From Chitinophagaceae bacterium (GTDB taxonomy: Bacteria > Bacteroidota > Bacteroidia > Chitinophagales > Chitinophagaceae), in assembly GCA_021151685.1 (NCBI GenBank), contig JAGKWS010000036.1, forward strand, positions 1-34,313: a DNA stretch of 34,313 nucleotides, written 5' to 3'. Both the position numbers and the translations under genes were made by a program. The notes below the pieces were generated by a model. It did not search any database, was not told where the DNA came from, and saw only the letters and a program-made list of their open reading frames with translations. Each line of letters begins with the position of its first letter. Within the stretch, counting starts at the first letter, position 1. This document shows positions 23,612 through 31,903 of this stretch, piece by piece.

Positions 23612-25285
23612 TTACCCCAAATACTTACCCACTATGGGCATGCGCCGACCTACCCCAAATGCCTTGGGCGATACCCGTATGATGGGGCAAAACTGGTTGC
23701 GCTTGTACTCGTTATTGTTTACCAACCGCAGCACGCGCGATACCAGTGCCGCATCATAGCCCATCAGTATTATCTCTCGCGGGCCCATGCGCCGCTCTAC
23801 GTACTGATACAGAACAGGGTCCAGCACGCTATAGTCGGGCAGGCTGTCGCTGTCCTTCTGGCCGGGGCGCAACTCGGCACTGGGGGCCTTGGTAATGATG
23901 TTTTCGGGTATTACCTCGCCATTACGGTTCAGGTAGCGGGCCAGCGCATATACCTGCACCTTGTAGAGGTCGCCCAATACACCAAGGCCACCGGCCATAT
24001 CGCCATAAAGGGTGCCGTAACCTGTGGCCAGTTCGCTTTTGTTGGATGTATTGAGCAGGATGTAATTGAACTTATTGGCCAGTGCCATTACCATACCGCC
24101 CCGGATGCGCGATTGCAGATTTTCCTCGGCCAAGCTGAACGGCAGCCCCTTGAACACAGGCGACAATGCCTGCATATAGGCATCGTACACGCCCTTTATG
24201 GGGATGGTTTCGTAGGGGTTACCCAGATTGATGGATAGCTGCACGGCATCGTCTACCGAGTGGCCGGTAGAGAACTGAGAGGGCAGCAGCAGGGCGGTGA
24301 CATTGGCAGCTCCCAATGCCTCGCAAGCCAGTGCCAGTGTAACGGCACTATCTATACCGCCCGATGAGGCTACGATGGCCTTCTGAAAGCCCATTTTGCC
24401 AAAATAGTCGCGGATGCCCAACACCAGTGCCTGATGTATTTGTGGTATGCCGGCTTCGGCAACCAGCTCGGTAGTATCGGCAGATACCTCTATGCGGTCT
24501 GGGCCGGCATGAGGTGCCGAGAGTGTTTTACCATCGAACGAAACCATGCTGAGTGCCTCGGTAAAATAGGGCAGACCACAGGCAATGCTGCCATCGGCAT
24601 TGACGGCTACAGAGCCCCCGTCGAACACGATTTCGGTTTGTGAGCCGGTGGTATTGCAGTACACCATGGGCAAGCCATAGCGGGCCACGTTGCGCCCGAT
24701 AATATCTTGCCGGCCGGCCCCGTGCTGATAGTCGAACGGGGAGGCACTGAGGTTAATCATAATATCGGGCGATTGGGGCATCAACTGGTCCATGGGGCAT
24801 ATGCGGTACATGGGGTCGTCGCCCAGGTTCCAGATGTCCTCACAAATAGTTACCGCCAGCTTGTACCCCTTGAAGTGCAGCACCTGCCATGTGGCAGCGG
24901 GCTCGAAGTAGCGATACTCGTCGAAGATATCGTAGGTGGGTAGCAGTGTTTTGTGTACGGTACCTACCACCTGCTGCCCGTATAGCAGGCAGGCACTGTT
25001 GTAGAGGTTTTTGCCCAGCACCTCGGGGTTGCGTGTGGGGCAGCCCACCAGTACGCCAATGGTATCGGCAGCCATACGGATGGTATCGAGCGCGGCTTGG
25101 GTGCGGTCTATGAAGTCGGCAAACTCCAAAAAATCGCGCGGGGGATAGCCGGTGATGGCCAGCTCTGAGCATACTACGAGGTCGGCACCCATTTCTTTGC
25201 CACGGGCAATGGCGTCCAATATTTTGGCGGTGTTTGCCTCAAAATTGCCAATGTGGTAGTTCTGCTGTGCTATGAGAATGTTCAT
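23612..25285 (-). CDS. nadE: Glutamine-dependent NAD+ synthetase
   Basis: 557 residues from the ATG at 25283-25285. The frame is open much further upstream, but that extension is repeat-derived and lies beyond a promoter element. The N-terminal nitrilase-type glutaminase domain has the catalytic triad Glu41 (SELAITGYPP), Lys112 (HKTLLPTYDIFDEYRYF) and Cys148 (TICEDIW). The C-terminal synthetase domain has the P-loop ASSGGIDSAV at about 306-313 and later KSELATGYGTLYGDM and KAPSAELRPGQKDSDSLP. The enzyme makes NAD+ from deamido-NAD+, ATP and glutamine, with ammonia channelled between domains. It is complete and probably essential. Confidence 0.96.
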   Translation of the reverse strand: MNILIAQQNYHIGNFEANTAKILDAIARGKEMGADLVVCSELAITGYPPRDFLEFADFIDRTQAALDTIRMAADTIGVLVGCPTRNPEVLGKNLYNSACLLYGQQVVGTVHKTLLPTYDIFDEYRYFEPAATWQVLHFKGYKLAVTICEDIWNLGDDPMYRICPMDQLMPQSPDIMINLSASPFDYQHGAGRQDIIGRNVARYGLPMVYCNTTGSQTEIVFDGGSVAVNADGSIACGLPYFTEALSMVSFDGKTLSAPHAGPDRIEVSADTTELVAEAGIPQIHQALVLGIRDYFGKMGFQKAIVASSGGIDSAVTLALACEALGAANVTALLLPSQFSTGHSVDDAVQLSINLGNPYETIPIKGVYDAYMQALSPVFKGLPFSLAEENLQSRIRGGMVMALANKFNYILLNTSNKSELATGYGTLYGDMAGGLGVLGDLYKVQVYALARYLNRNGEVIPENIITKAPSAELRPGQKDSDSLPDYSVLDPVLYQYVERRMGPREIILMGYDAALVSRVLRLVNNNEYKRNQFCPIIRVSPKAFGVGRRMPIVGKYLG

Positions 25286-25311
25286 GTGCTGCTGTGCCTT
25301 TTTAGCCGTGC

Positions 25312-25319
25312 CAAAGGTA
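25312..25319 (-). promoter_or_regulatory. -7 element for nadE
   Basis: TACCTTTG on the minus strand, 26 nt upstream of the chosen nadE ATG and the same octamer as in front of miaB. It supports the internal start. No -33 TTTG was found at standard distance. Confidence 0.5.
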
Positions 25320-25370
25320 CATACTACGGGCATGTGTAGCGGCAGATTTGCGTGGGAGAATGGGCGGAGC

Positions 25371-25687
25371 GCAATTGGAGAGCGCAAGAAAGAGAGCGGA
25401 GAGCGGTTTTGCCCACAGAGTGCATGTGGGTAGCGATGTGGCGGGCAATGCCCCATTTGTGTGTGGTGTTTTTCATTGTTTTTGGGGCTTGGGTGGTGTG
25501 GGTGCATTGATTATCAATTGATTGTTGTGTTTTATGAATACCCCATGCGGCTAAGAATAGGGTGTAATGGGAAATGTGGTGAATATAGATTGGTATATAC
25601 TGTAAAGCTTTTTTAATACTGGCGGTAGCGGGCGGCCCCATGTTACCGGCCCATGTGCTGGCCGTTGGTGAGGAACACCAACAGCGG
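25371..25687. repeat. Long intergenic repeat, copy 1 (full)
   Basis: The unit consists of a GAGAGCG-rich module, GCAATGCCCCATTTGTGTG, a shared palindromic core ATTGATTATCAAT (from 25506), GAATATAGATTGGTATATAC, and a REP-like hairpin GCCGTTGGTG-AGGAA-CACCAACAGC at 25661-25685. Open frames over it translate the repeat itself and are not genes. Confidence 0.85.
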
Positions 25688-25932
25688 CAGAATGCCCCAT
25701 TTGTGTGGTGTGTTTTTTTATTGTTTTTGGGATTTGGCTGGCTTTAGCGTATTGATTATCAATTGATTGTTGTGTTTTATAGATGCTCCACACTGCCAAA
25801 AATGGGGCATGATGGGAAATGTAGCGAATATAGATTGGTATATACTGTAAAGCCTTTTTAATACTGGCGGTAGCGGGTGACCCCATGTTACAGGCCCATG
25901 TGCTGGCCGTTGGCGAGGAACACCAACGGCGG
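25688..25932. repeat. Long intergenic repeat, copy 2 (lacks the first module)
   Basis: Direct repeat of copy 1 starting at AATGCCCCATTTGTGTG. The ATTGATTATCAAT core is at 25751 and the hairpin GCCGTTGGCG-AGGAA-CACCAACGGC is at 25906-25930. The spacing of the core from copy 1 is 245 nt. Confidence 0.85.
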
Positions 25933-26130
25933 CCAATGGGAGAGCGAGAAAGAGAACAGAGAGCGGTTTTGCCCATGGACTGCATGTGGGTAGCGATGTG
26001 GCGGGCAATGCCCCATTTGTGTGTGGTGTGTTTTTCATTGTTTTTTGGGGGGTTGTGTGGCGTGAGTGTATTGATTATCAATTGATTGTTGTGTTTTGTA
26101 GATGCCCATGCTGCCGCAAATGGGGCATGA
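25933..26130. repeat. Long intergenic repeat, copy 3 (3' truncated)
   Basis: Starts again with the GAGAGCG-rich module and TGCATGTGGGTAGCGATGTG, with the core ATTGATTATCAAT at 26070, 319 nt from copy 2. It breaks off after ATGGGGCATGATGGGGCATG, before the hairpin module. Confidence 0.8.
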
Positions 26131-26502
26131 TGGGGCATGAGATGCGGTGTGGGTGCGCTTACGGTAAACATAGGGTTGTTGGGTGGTTTGGGTGTAAAGT
26201 TGTGTGTATGGCACTTGTTTGCCCAATGACTACTGAGAGATGTGCACCATTGGGGCTATGATATGTGCGGAGGTGTGTATGATGTATTTGCAAACGTGTG
26301 CTGGTAGCGGATTTGGGGGTGAAATGTGGCTATTGGTGGGCTGTGGATGATACTTTTACTCCAGCACACTGACTTCGGCGAAACTGCAAATAATTCGTTA
26401 ATACCCAACCTGCAACAGCATCTAATTGTCTATCATACAACCTACGGTTAGTAGTGTAAGATTTTGCACCAACCATTTTATCACACACACAACAACCAAC
26501 AC
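26131..26502. other. Non-coding G/T-rich stretch
   Basis: 370 nt between the last long repeat and the first lipoprotein gene. The plus strand is strikingly rich in G and T up to about 26340, with many GTGTG and TGGGG runs, continuing the bias of the repeat block. No gene, hairpin terminator or TAnnTTTG promoter was found. A loosely matching TAAGATTTTG near 26456 could serve the lipoprotein gene. Confidence 0.5.
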
Positions 26503-27513
26503 ATGAAAAAGTACCAATTGGCAGCGTTTGCTGCATTCGTAACCGCTTCGGCATTTGTTACCTCTTGCAAAAAACAGGAAGAAAATGCCCGCACTACTTG
26601 TAGTGCTACATTGTATGGTTATTACCACCCCGATTCGGCGTATATACCACCAACAAGCCCGCTGGCATGGGGTGTAATTGATGCCTCAACGGCTACACTT
26701 GCATCGGCCTCGGGGATTACCAACTCGGGCTACAGTAATCAGGGTGCTTATAACACGGCCGATAACTGCTATTATGTGTTCAAATATAAGTCGTCCAGCC
26801 AGACAGATACACTCTTTAAGGTATCGGCAGGAGGTGTGGTTACCACCTACAGTTGTGCAACAAGTCAGTCTCTTGATGGATTGGTTTTTAACCCCACAAA
26901 TAACAAGTTGTACTGTTTGAGACGCACCATCAGTGGTACAACCATGGGGCCCACCGAAATTGTAGAAATAACTACCAGTGGCACCAGCTTTACCGCTACT
27001 ACCGTTGCTACCACCACCAATCAAAACAGAAGTGCATCGCCAGCTACCAGCACTGTAGACCCTGCAACGGGCTATATGTTCTTTGCATTGAAAACACATA
27101 GCCCCGAAATCTACGCTGTAGAGCAATATATACCCGGCAGCTCTACCACCTCTGTAATAGTGTCTGGCACCGACAAACGGATAATGGGGCTACGTTATAA
27201 CCGTACCGACAATATGCTTTATGCCATAACAGAGACCTACCCTGCATCAACCGGGCCTGCCGCCTATTCGTTTGTGCGGATATCGCCGACAAGTAGCACA
27301 ATGACCACTGTGGCCACCCTACCGTTTCAGGTAAACAATGAGTTCTATACCTGTAGCCTGGACCCTTGTACTGACCGTTATGTATTGTCTACCATTTCGG
27401 CATGGGGATTGGCATCTTTCACCAACACGTTGACACAGATAAATATGGCAGGTGCCGTAGTGGTTCAAGATACTACTACGGGGTTGTTTCAGGGTATGGC
27501 GATAAAGGAGTGA
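26503..27513 (+). CDS. Lipoprotein with propeller-like repeats, paralogue 1
   Basis: 336 residues from the ATG at 26503; a TTG-started extension is rejected because it precedes the signal peptide. The lipoprotein signal peptide ends in VTSC (Cys22) followed by KKQEE. The mature part repeats a blade-like pattern: LVFNPTNNKLYCL, STVDPATGYMFFA, GLRYNRTDNMLYAI and LDPCTDRYVLS. Each has an Asn/Asp turn followed by a Tyr-containing strand, suggesting a beta-propeller on the outer face of a membrane. It is clearly paralogous to the gene at 28567-29568 over its whole length (for example VEQYIPGSSTT versus VEKYVPGATTT). Function unknown; ligand binding or surface adhesion are possibilities only. Confidence 0.82.
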   Translation: MKKYQLAAFAAFVTASAFVTSCKKQEENARTTCSATLYGYYHPDSAYIPPTSPLAWGVIDASTATLASASGITNSGYSNQGAYNTADNCYYVFKYKSSSQTDTLFKVSAGGVVTTYSCATSQSLDGLVFNPTNNKLYCLRRTISGTTMGPTEIVEITTSGTSFTATTVATTTNQNRSASPATSTVDPATGYMFFALKTHSPEIYAVEQYIPGSSTTSVIVSGTDKRIMGLRYNRTDNMLYAITETYPASTGPAAYSFVRISPTSSTMTTVATLPFQVNNEFYTCSLDPCTDRYVLSTISAWGLASFTNTLTQINMAGAVVVQDTTTGLFQGMAIKE

Positions 27514-27639
27514 TGTGTGGGACTTGCAAATTGTGCAGACACAAAGATGAGGGGCTGAGTTTTGTGTAGCCAGTAATTGGTGTGGTACGGAGTAGGGTGC
27601 GCACTACAGATGCACACCAGTGAATTACCGGCTTACTAT

Positions 27640-28221
27640 TTATTTTGTTGGCACATTACCTTCCGGGTCTGTTTCTGCCCCAAACCAGATTACTGCAAAA
27701 CCTTGATACATACCAATTCCAATTGCATTCCACGTTATGTCCTTCCAGATTTCTGCGTTCATTATTACATCGTTGTGAAATTTACTTTCTTTCCAGCCTT
27801 GTAATGCGCCTTCTGCTGAAGCGGGTTCGAAGCTCATGTATGCAATCTCATAGCCGTTACCCGGATAATTTGTTAGCTCTTTGGGTTTGTCCCACATACA
27901 TTTCGCCTGCTTATGATCGGCAGTGTAACAGCAGGCAGACCACTTTCCCTTTTTGGACCAGCTATGTGCATTACAATTTGGCAAACTATCGGGCCTGTTC
28001 TGAGCAAGATCTTTGCAATGTGTTTGTGCTACGAATGTGAGCGATTTTGACAATGGAATTGATGGTAGATTGTTTGCTCTTCTGTATTCTGTAACTAATG
28101 AATATAGTTTAAGCTCTTCATCTGTGACTTGCGGATTTATATCAGGGCGTTGTTTTGCCGATTGACCGAAAACACTAAAAAAAATTGCTTGTAAGGCGAT
28201 TACTATCAGGTATTTTTTCAT
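27640..28221 (-). CDS. Secreted CAP-domain (SCP/PR-1-like) protein
   Basis: 193 residues from the ATG at 28219-28221. A signal peptide spans about residues 1-20 (hydrophobic to FGQ). The mature protein has the order of CAP-superfamily motifs: a helix LYSLVTEYRRANNLPSIPLSKSLTFVAQTHCKDLA (His68), then GYEIAYM (Glu125), GALQGWKESKFHNDVIM (His149), and the strand IGIGMYQGFAVIWFGAE. Six Cys in the middle (69-108) could form disulfides, as is common in exported CAP proteins. The gene lies between the paralogous lipoprotein genes on the opposite strand. Bacterial CAP proteins are linked to surface interaction or peptidoglycan, but the specific activity is unknown. Confidence 0.8.
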   Translation of the reverse strand: MKKYLIVIALQAIFFSVFGQSAKQRPDINPQVTDEELKLYSLVTEYRRANNLPSIPLSKSLTFVAQTHCKDLAQNRPDSLPNCNAHSWSKKGKWSACCYTADHKQAKCMWDKPKELTNYPGNGYEIAYMSFEPASAEGALQGWKESKFHNDVIMNAEIWKDITWNAIGIGMYQGFAVIWFGAETDPEGNVPTK

Positions 28222-28370
28222 CCTTAAAAGTACAGAAATTTTAATTTGTAAACGTCCTTTCAAATTGAGTTTTCAGGAAGTTATTTGGCATTTGTTTTTA
28301 CAATTGGCTACAACGAATTGACACGCATAATAAAAACACATATGGCCAACTGGTTGGGTGCACAATGATA

Positions 28371-28448
28371 GAGCGCGGAGAGCGTTACAGCTTACCGGCA
28401 CTTATTTCCGGCCCATGTGCTGGCCTTGAGGAGGAACACCAACGGCGG
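28371..28448. repeat. Dispersed REP-like copy between the CAP and lipoprotein 2 genes
   Basis: Contains GAGCGCGGAGAGCG (28371-28384) and, after a short spacer, CCGGCCCATGTGCTGGCC with GAGGAACACCAACGGCGG. Here the left hairpin arm is decayed. The 345-nt gap (28222-28566) has no gene. Confidence 0.7.
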
Positions 28449-28566
28449 AAAAAAGAATGCAACCGACCCAAGACTGCGTGGTTCTATTACGTCTATTCAG
28501 GAGACTGCTATTGATGCAGCAGATACCGTTTAGCAACATTGAATAACCCAAACAGACATTCCATTT

Positions 28567-29568
28567 ATGAAAAATTACCGCATTGCCGTGGCTGCACTCA
28601 CTACATTGGCCGCATGTAATATTGTTGCCTGTAAAAAGAAAACAACCGAACCTACGGGCTGTTCGGCCAGCATTATCAGTGCCTACACCCCCGTGGGAAA
28701 ATCGGCAGGACATTTTGACACTTTGGCCATAGGAACATTTGATGATGCAAGTATTACGCTTAATCAATTTAATAGTATCACCTATTATCAAAACAGCGGC
28801 CAACCTGTATATAACCCCACTGACAATAGCTATTATGCATTCAGGGGAGTAGGGATGAGTTTTTCTAATGCTTTTTTGAAAATATCGATGGATGGAACTG
28901 TCACTACATTTACTGACACCGCCAGCGCATTTGTTCAAGGATTGGTTTATAACAAGACCACTAACAAGATGTACTGTATTTACTATTCTGCTCTGAAACC
29001 CGAATCGACTCCCTGTCAAATTGTGGAAGTATCAACAAGCGGCAACGCTGTTGTTACGACCCCGGTAGTGGCTATAAAAGGAAAACAAATGGGCACTATG
29101 GCTGCAACTGCATCTATTGACCAATCGACGGGTGTCATATATTTTGCTACAAAATCAGAACGTACGGTAGAGTATACTGTAGAAAAGTATGTACCTGGGG
29201 CTACAACTACCACAGTTATCATGTCTGGCAATGACAGAACCATTCTGGGTTTGCGATACAACCCCAACGACCATATGCTTTATGCGATAAGCGAAGAATA
29301 CCCACAACCATCATCAGGGGCGGAATATCATTTTGTACGAATAGACCCTAACAATGGTGCTCTTACCAAATTATCAAAACTACCATTTAGCATCAACAAT
29401 CGATACTACTCTACAATCATCACTCCCTGCACCAACCGTTATTTGCTATCTGCAGTTACAGGCGCGGCAAACGATGTAAATATTGTTGCGCAATTTGACA
29501 TGAACGGTAGCATTGTGCAACAAAACACTACTGCGGGAATCTACCATGGTTTGGTTGTAAAGGAGTGA
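28567..29568 (+). CDS. Lipoprotein with propeller-like repeats, paralogue 2
   Basis: 333 residues. The lipoprotein signal ends in IVAC (Cys22) followed by KKKTTEP. The full-length relationship to the protein at 26503-27513 is clear: YNPTDNSYYAF, GLVYNKTTNKMYCI, ASIDQSTGVIYFA, GLRYNPNDHMLYAI, TPCTNRYLLS and the identical ending (L/M)(V/A)(V/I)KE. Identity looks moderate, so the duplication is not recent, although REP-like repeats flank both copies. Probably surface-exposed and propeller-shaped, function unknown. Transcription should be independent because the CAP gene on the other strand separates the paralogues. Confidence 0.82.
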   Translation: MKNYRIAVAALTTLAACNIVACKKKTTEPTGCSASIISAYTPVGKSAGHFDTLAIGTFDDASITLNQFNSITYYQNSGQPVYNPTDNSYYAFRGVGMSFSNAFLKISMDGTVTTFTDTASAFVQGLVYNKTTNKMYCIYYSALKPESTPCQIVEVSTSGNAVVTTPVVAIKGKQMGTMAATASIDQSTGVIYFATKSERTVEYTVEKYVPGATTTTVIMSGNDRTILGLRYNPNDHMLYAISEEYPQPSSGAEYHFVRIDPNNGALTKLSKLPFSINNRYYSTIITPCTNRYLLSAVTGAANDVNIVAQFDMNGSIVQQNTTAGIYHGLVVKE

Positions 29569-29658
29569 TGCGAAGAGACCGAAACAAGCTGTGCAAAACA
29601 CCGAATTCAAGTATTGTAAAGCCAGTTGCAAACTGGCAGTAGCTGGTGGGGCACAAAA

Positions 29659-29746
29659 GGAGAGCGGGAAAGAGAGCGGGGAGCGTAGGTGCGTGCAACC
29701 CGGCTCGGCCCACGGGCTGGCCGTTGGTGAGGAACTCCAACGGCGG
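29659..29746. repeat. Dispersed REP-like copy downstream of lipoprotein 2
   Basis: GGAGAGCGGGAAAGAGAGCG module followed by a hairpin GCCGTTGGTG-AGGAA-CTCCAACGGC (29720-29744, one mismatch). It lies between the convergent lipoprotein 2 and sigma-54 activator genes and may also act as their terminator. Confidence 0.75.
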
Positions 29747-29784
29747 CGGAAGGCTGAATCGACTTTGTTTTTAGTAGTTGCGGC

Positions 29785-31044
29785 TTATTCATCTATATCG
29801 TACTCCTTTATCTTGCGATAGAGGGTACGCTCTGAGATACCGAGTTCGGCGGCGGCATCGCGGCGGCGGCTTTTGTGCTTGCGCAGTGCCTTCATGATGT
29901 ATTCTTTCTCGCGATCGGCAAGGAAGAGGGTTTCTTCTACTTCTTCGTGCCTGTTAGCCGAAGGGTCTAACAAAATGGGGGTAGATGACGGAGTTGCTTG
30001 CGTATAGGTAACGGGTGTCTGCACATGGTCGGCATCGGTATAGATGGGAAGAATGGTGCTTTGCGTACCCGGCTCGGCAGGGGTGTAGCCCTGATGGTGG
30101 GCTACGTCGAATATCATCTGCTTCAGGTCGTTCATGTCCTTTTTGAGATCGAAAATGATCTTGTACAGGATGTCGCGCTCCGATTTGAAGTCGGTATAGG
30201 TACCGGGGGCGGTAGCTGCCCCACCAGAGGGTGCTACCAATGCCAGCCCACGCGATGGGGCATTGTGCTGCGGCAGAAAGCGTTGTAATGCATCGGCAGT
30301 GATGTGTTTATCTGGCGACAGTACCGAAACCTGCTCGGCAATGTTCTTCAGCTCGCGCACGTTGCCCGGCCATGGATAGTTGACCAATGCCTGCTGCGCC
30401 ATGGCATCGAGCTGTACCGATTGGGTCTTGTATCGCTCGGCAAAGTCGCCTGCAAACTTGCGGAACAGGAGCGGAATATCTTCGCGGCGGTCGCGCAGGG
30501 CAGGTACCCTGATGGGCACGGTACTCAGACGATAGTACAAGTCTTCGCGAAAGCGACCCTGTTGGGCCGACTCCAGCAGGTCTCGGTTGGTGGCGGCTAT
30601 AACACGTACATCGGTTTTTTGCACTTTGGAAGAACCTACCCTGATGAATTCGCCCGTCTCCAAGACGCGTAGCAGGCGTGCCTGTGTACCTATGGGCATT
30701 TCGCCTATCTCGTCCAGAAATATGGTGCCGCCATTTACGGTTTCGAAGTAGCCTTTACGGCTATCTACGGCACCGGTAAACGAGCCTTTTTCGTGACCAA
30801 AGAGTTCGCTATCTATAGTACCCTCTGGTATGGCCCCACAGTTTACGGCTATAAATGAGTTGTGTTTGCGTGGCGAAAGGGCATGAATAATCATGGAAAA
30901 TACTTCCTTACCCACACCGCTCTCTCCCGTTATCAGTACCGACAAATCGGTACCCGATACCTGTGCCGCCGTGTTGAGGGCATGGTTGAGTGCCGGCGAA
31001 TTGCCTATGATACCAAATCTGTTCTTGATGCTTTGTGTTTCCAT
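29785..31044 (-). CDS. Sigma-54-dependent transcriptional activator without receiver domain
   Basis: 419 residues. The AAA+ domain begins almost at the N-terminus (IIGNSPALN, 12-20). Walker A is GESGVGKE (40-47). The sigma-54-contacting loop is GSFTGA (87-92) rather than GAFTGA. Walker B is GGTIFLDE (105-112). An FREDLYYRL block holds the arginine-finger region. A linker of about 110 residues rich in Pro, Thr and Ala follows, then a Fis-type HTH at about 388-419 (RRRDAAAELGISERTLYRKI). With no receiver, GAF or PAS domain, activity must be controlled by level or by another protein. In many Bacteroidota this regulator sits between miaB and lptE. Here it follows the nucleotidyltransferase gene by 24 nt and no lptE is present. 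Confidence 0.93.
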   Translation of the reverse strand: METQSIKNRFGIIGNSPALNHALNTAAQVSGTDLSVLITGESGVGKEVFSMIIHALSPRKHNSFIAVNCGAIPEGTIDSELFGHEKGSFTGAVDSRKGYFETVNGGTIFLDEIGEMPIGTQARLLRVLETGEFIRVGSSKVQKTDVRVIAATNRDLLESAQQGRFREDLYYRLSTVPIRVPALRDRREDIPLLFRKFAGDFAERYKTQSVQLDAMAQQALVNYPWPGNVRELKNIAEQVSVLSPDKHITADALQRFLPQHNAPSRGLALVAPSGGAATAPGTYTDFKSERDILYKIIFDLKKDMNDLKQMIFDVAHHQGYTPAEPGTQSTILPIYTDADHVQTPVTYTQATPSSTPILLDPSANRHEEVEETLFLADREKEYIMKALRKHKSRRRDAAAELGISERTLYRKIKEYDIDE

Positions 31045-31068
31045 AATTCCCTTTCTTTTTTACATAGT

Positions 31069-31860
31069 TTATTCTGCGGTGGGCGGCCACGGCCCCCAAG
31101 CCTCGTACAAGGCCTGCCCTAAGAGTTGGTTCAACTCCTCTACATTGCTGCGCGGGGCCACTGCGGCATCGCCAGCATGTTGCAGGAAATGGGCTATTTC
31201 CTGTTCTATAAATTCATCGAGCACAGGTAATCTGCCGCCCTTACTCAGTTCTTCGCCTGCCATTTTGCGTATCAGCAATGCCTCTGTAGCCTGCACCACG
31301 GCTGGTGGTACATGGCCACTGTGCAGCATGGTATCGAAAAGTACGGGGGCCATTTGCCCTGTACGCTCTACCCAACGGCATGCCATAAGCGGGCGCAGCA
31401 CGTAGAAGTACTTTTTGATGCGCACTTCCTCTTCTTTGAAATATGCCTGCCAGTTGTTGCGGGCCATGTGCAGGTAGTGATATATGACTGCACGCGGGTT
31501 GAAGTACTGCTCATTGAGTGTTCGCATACGGGCGGCAAGGCTACCCTCTTCCTTGTATATGATAGAACTATCCAGCCACTCATTGAGCGGTGGATTGGAC
31601 TTGCGAAACAATCTGAGGGCCTTTCGCAGTTCCCAACCCGAGAGGTCGAGATCGTTGGGCAGCATCATTTCTATACTGTCTCTATGCTCCTCCACCGACA
31701 AATACCAATTGTGCCGGGGTACATAAATAAACCGCACATCCCAATCGCTGTTTACAGAAGCAAAACCCCATGCACGACTGCCGCTCTCTACCGCATACAG
31801 TATGCGTATGTTGTATTGTTCTTCCAGCCTTGCCAGTTCTGCTTTTATATGCTCTACCAT
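31069..31860 (-). CDS. Nucleotidyltransferase-domain protein (COG3541/YcgL-like, pol-beta superfamily)
   Basis: 263 residues from the ATG at 31858-31860; an upstream TTG is less likely. ILYAVESGSRAWGFASVNSDWDVRFIYV contains the pol-beta nucleotidyltransferase signature: the GSRAWG motif at about 27-32, then SDWDVR with two Asp for metal binding. The rest matches the 'predicted nucleotidyltransferase' family, with a helical C-terminal half (FNPRAVIYHYLHMARNNW, YFYVLRPLMACRWVE). The substrate is unknown; members may modify RNA or proteins by nucleotide transfer. It sits between miaB and the sigma-54 activator gene on one strand and is probably cotranscribed with them. Confidence 0.88.
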   Translation of the reverse strand: MVEHIKAELARLEEQYNIRILYAVESGSRAWGFASVNSDWDVRFIYVPRHNWYLSVEEHRDSIEMMLPNDLDLSGWELRKALRLFRKSNPPLNEWLDSSIIYKEEGSLAARMRTLNEQYFNPRAVIYHYLHMARNNWQAYFKEEEVRIKKYFYVLRPLMACRWVERTGQMAPVLFDTMLHSGHVPPAVVQATEALLIRKMAGEELSKGGRLPVLDEFIEQEIAHFLQHAGDAAVAPRSNVEELNQLLGQALYEAWGPWPPTAE

Positions 31861-31903
31861 AGGTGTTGGGGGGTATTGGGGCCACCGCAATTGCGGGTAG
31901 CAA

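Noticed and set aside
25286..25507. N-terminal extension of nadE by 74 residues
   Set aside because: The extension is repeat-derived, crosses a -7 promoter element and precedes the conserved MNILIAQQNY start of the glutaminase domain.
25506..26097. CRISPR-like array suggested by three regularly repeated segments
   Set aside because: Repeats are hundreds of nt long, spacing is 245 and 319 nt, the intervening DNA is itself repeated, and there are no cas genes.
25324..26171. Long overlapping minus-strand reading frames with similar protein repeats (KKLYSIYQSI..., PAHGPVTWG...)
   Set aside because: They are translations of the three long DNA repeats. Composition is rich in His, Thr and Pro, and there is no start context or domain, so they are treated as non-coding repeat.
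28402..29019. 205-residue minus-strand frame
   Set aside because: It is the antisense shadow of lipoprotein 2 and the REP-like repeat; codon pattern and protein features favour the plus strand.
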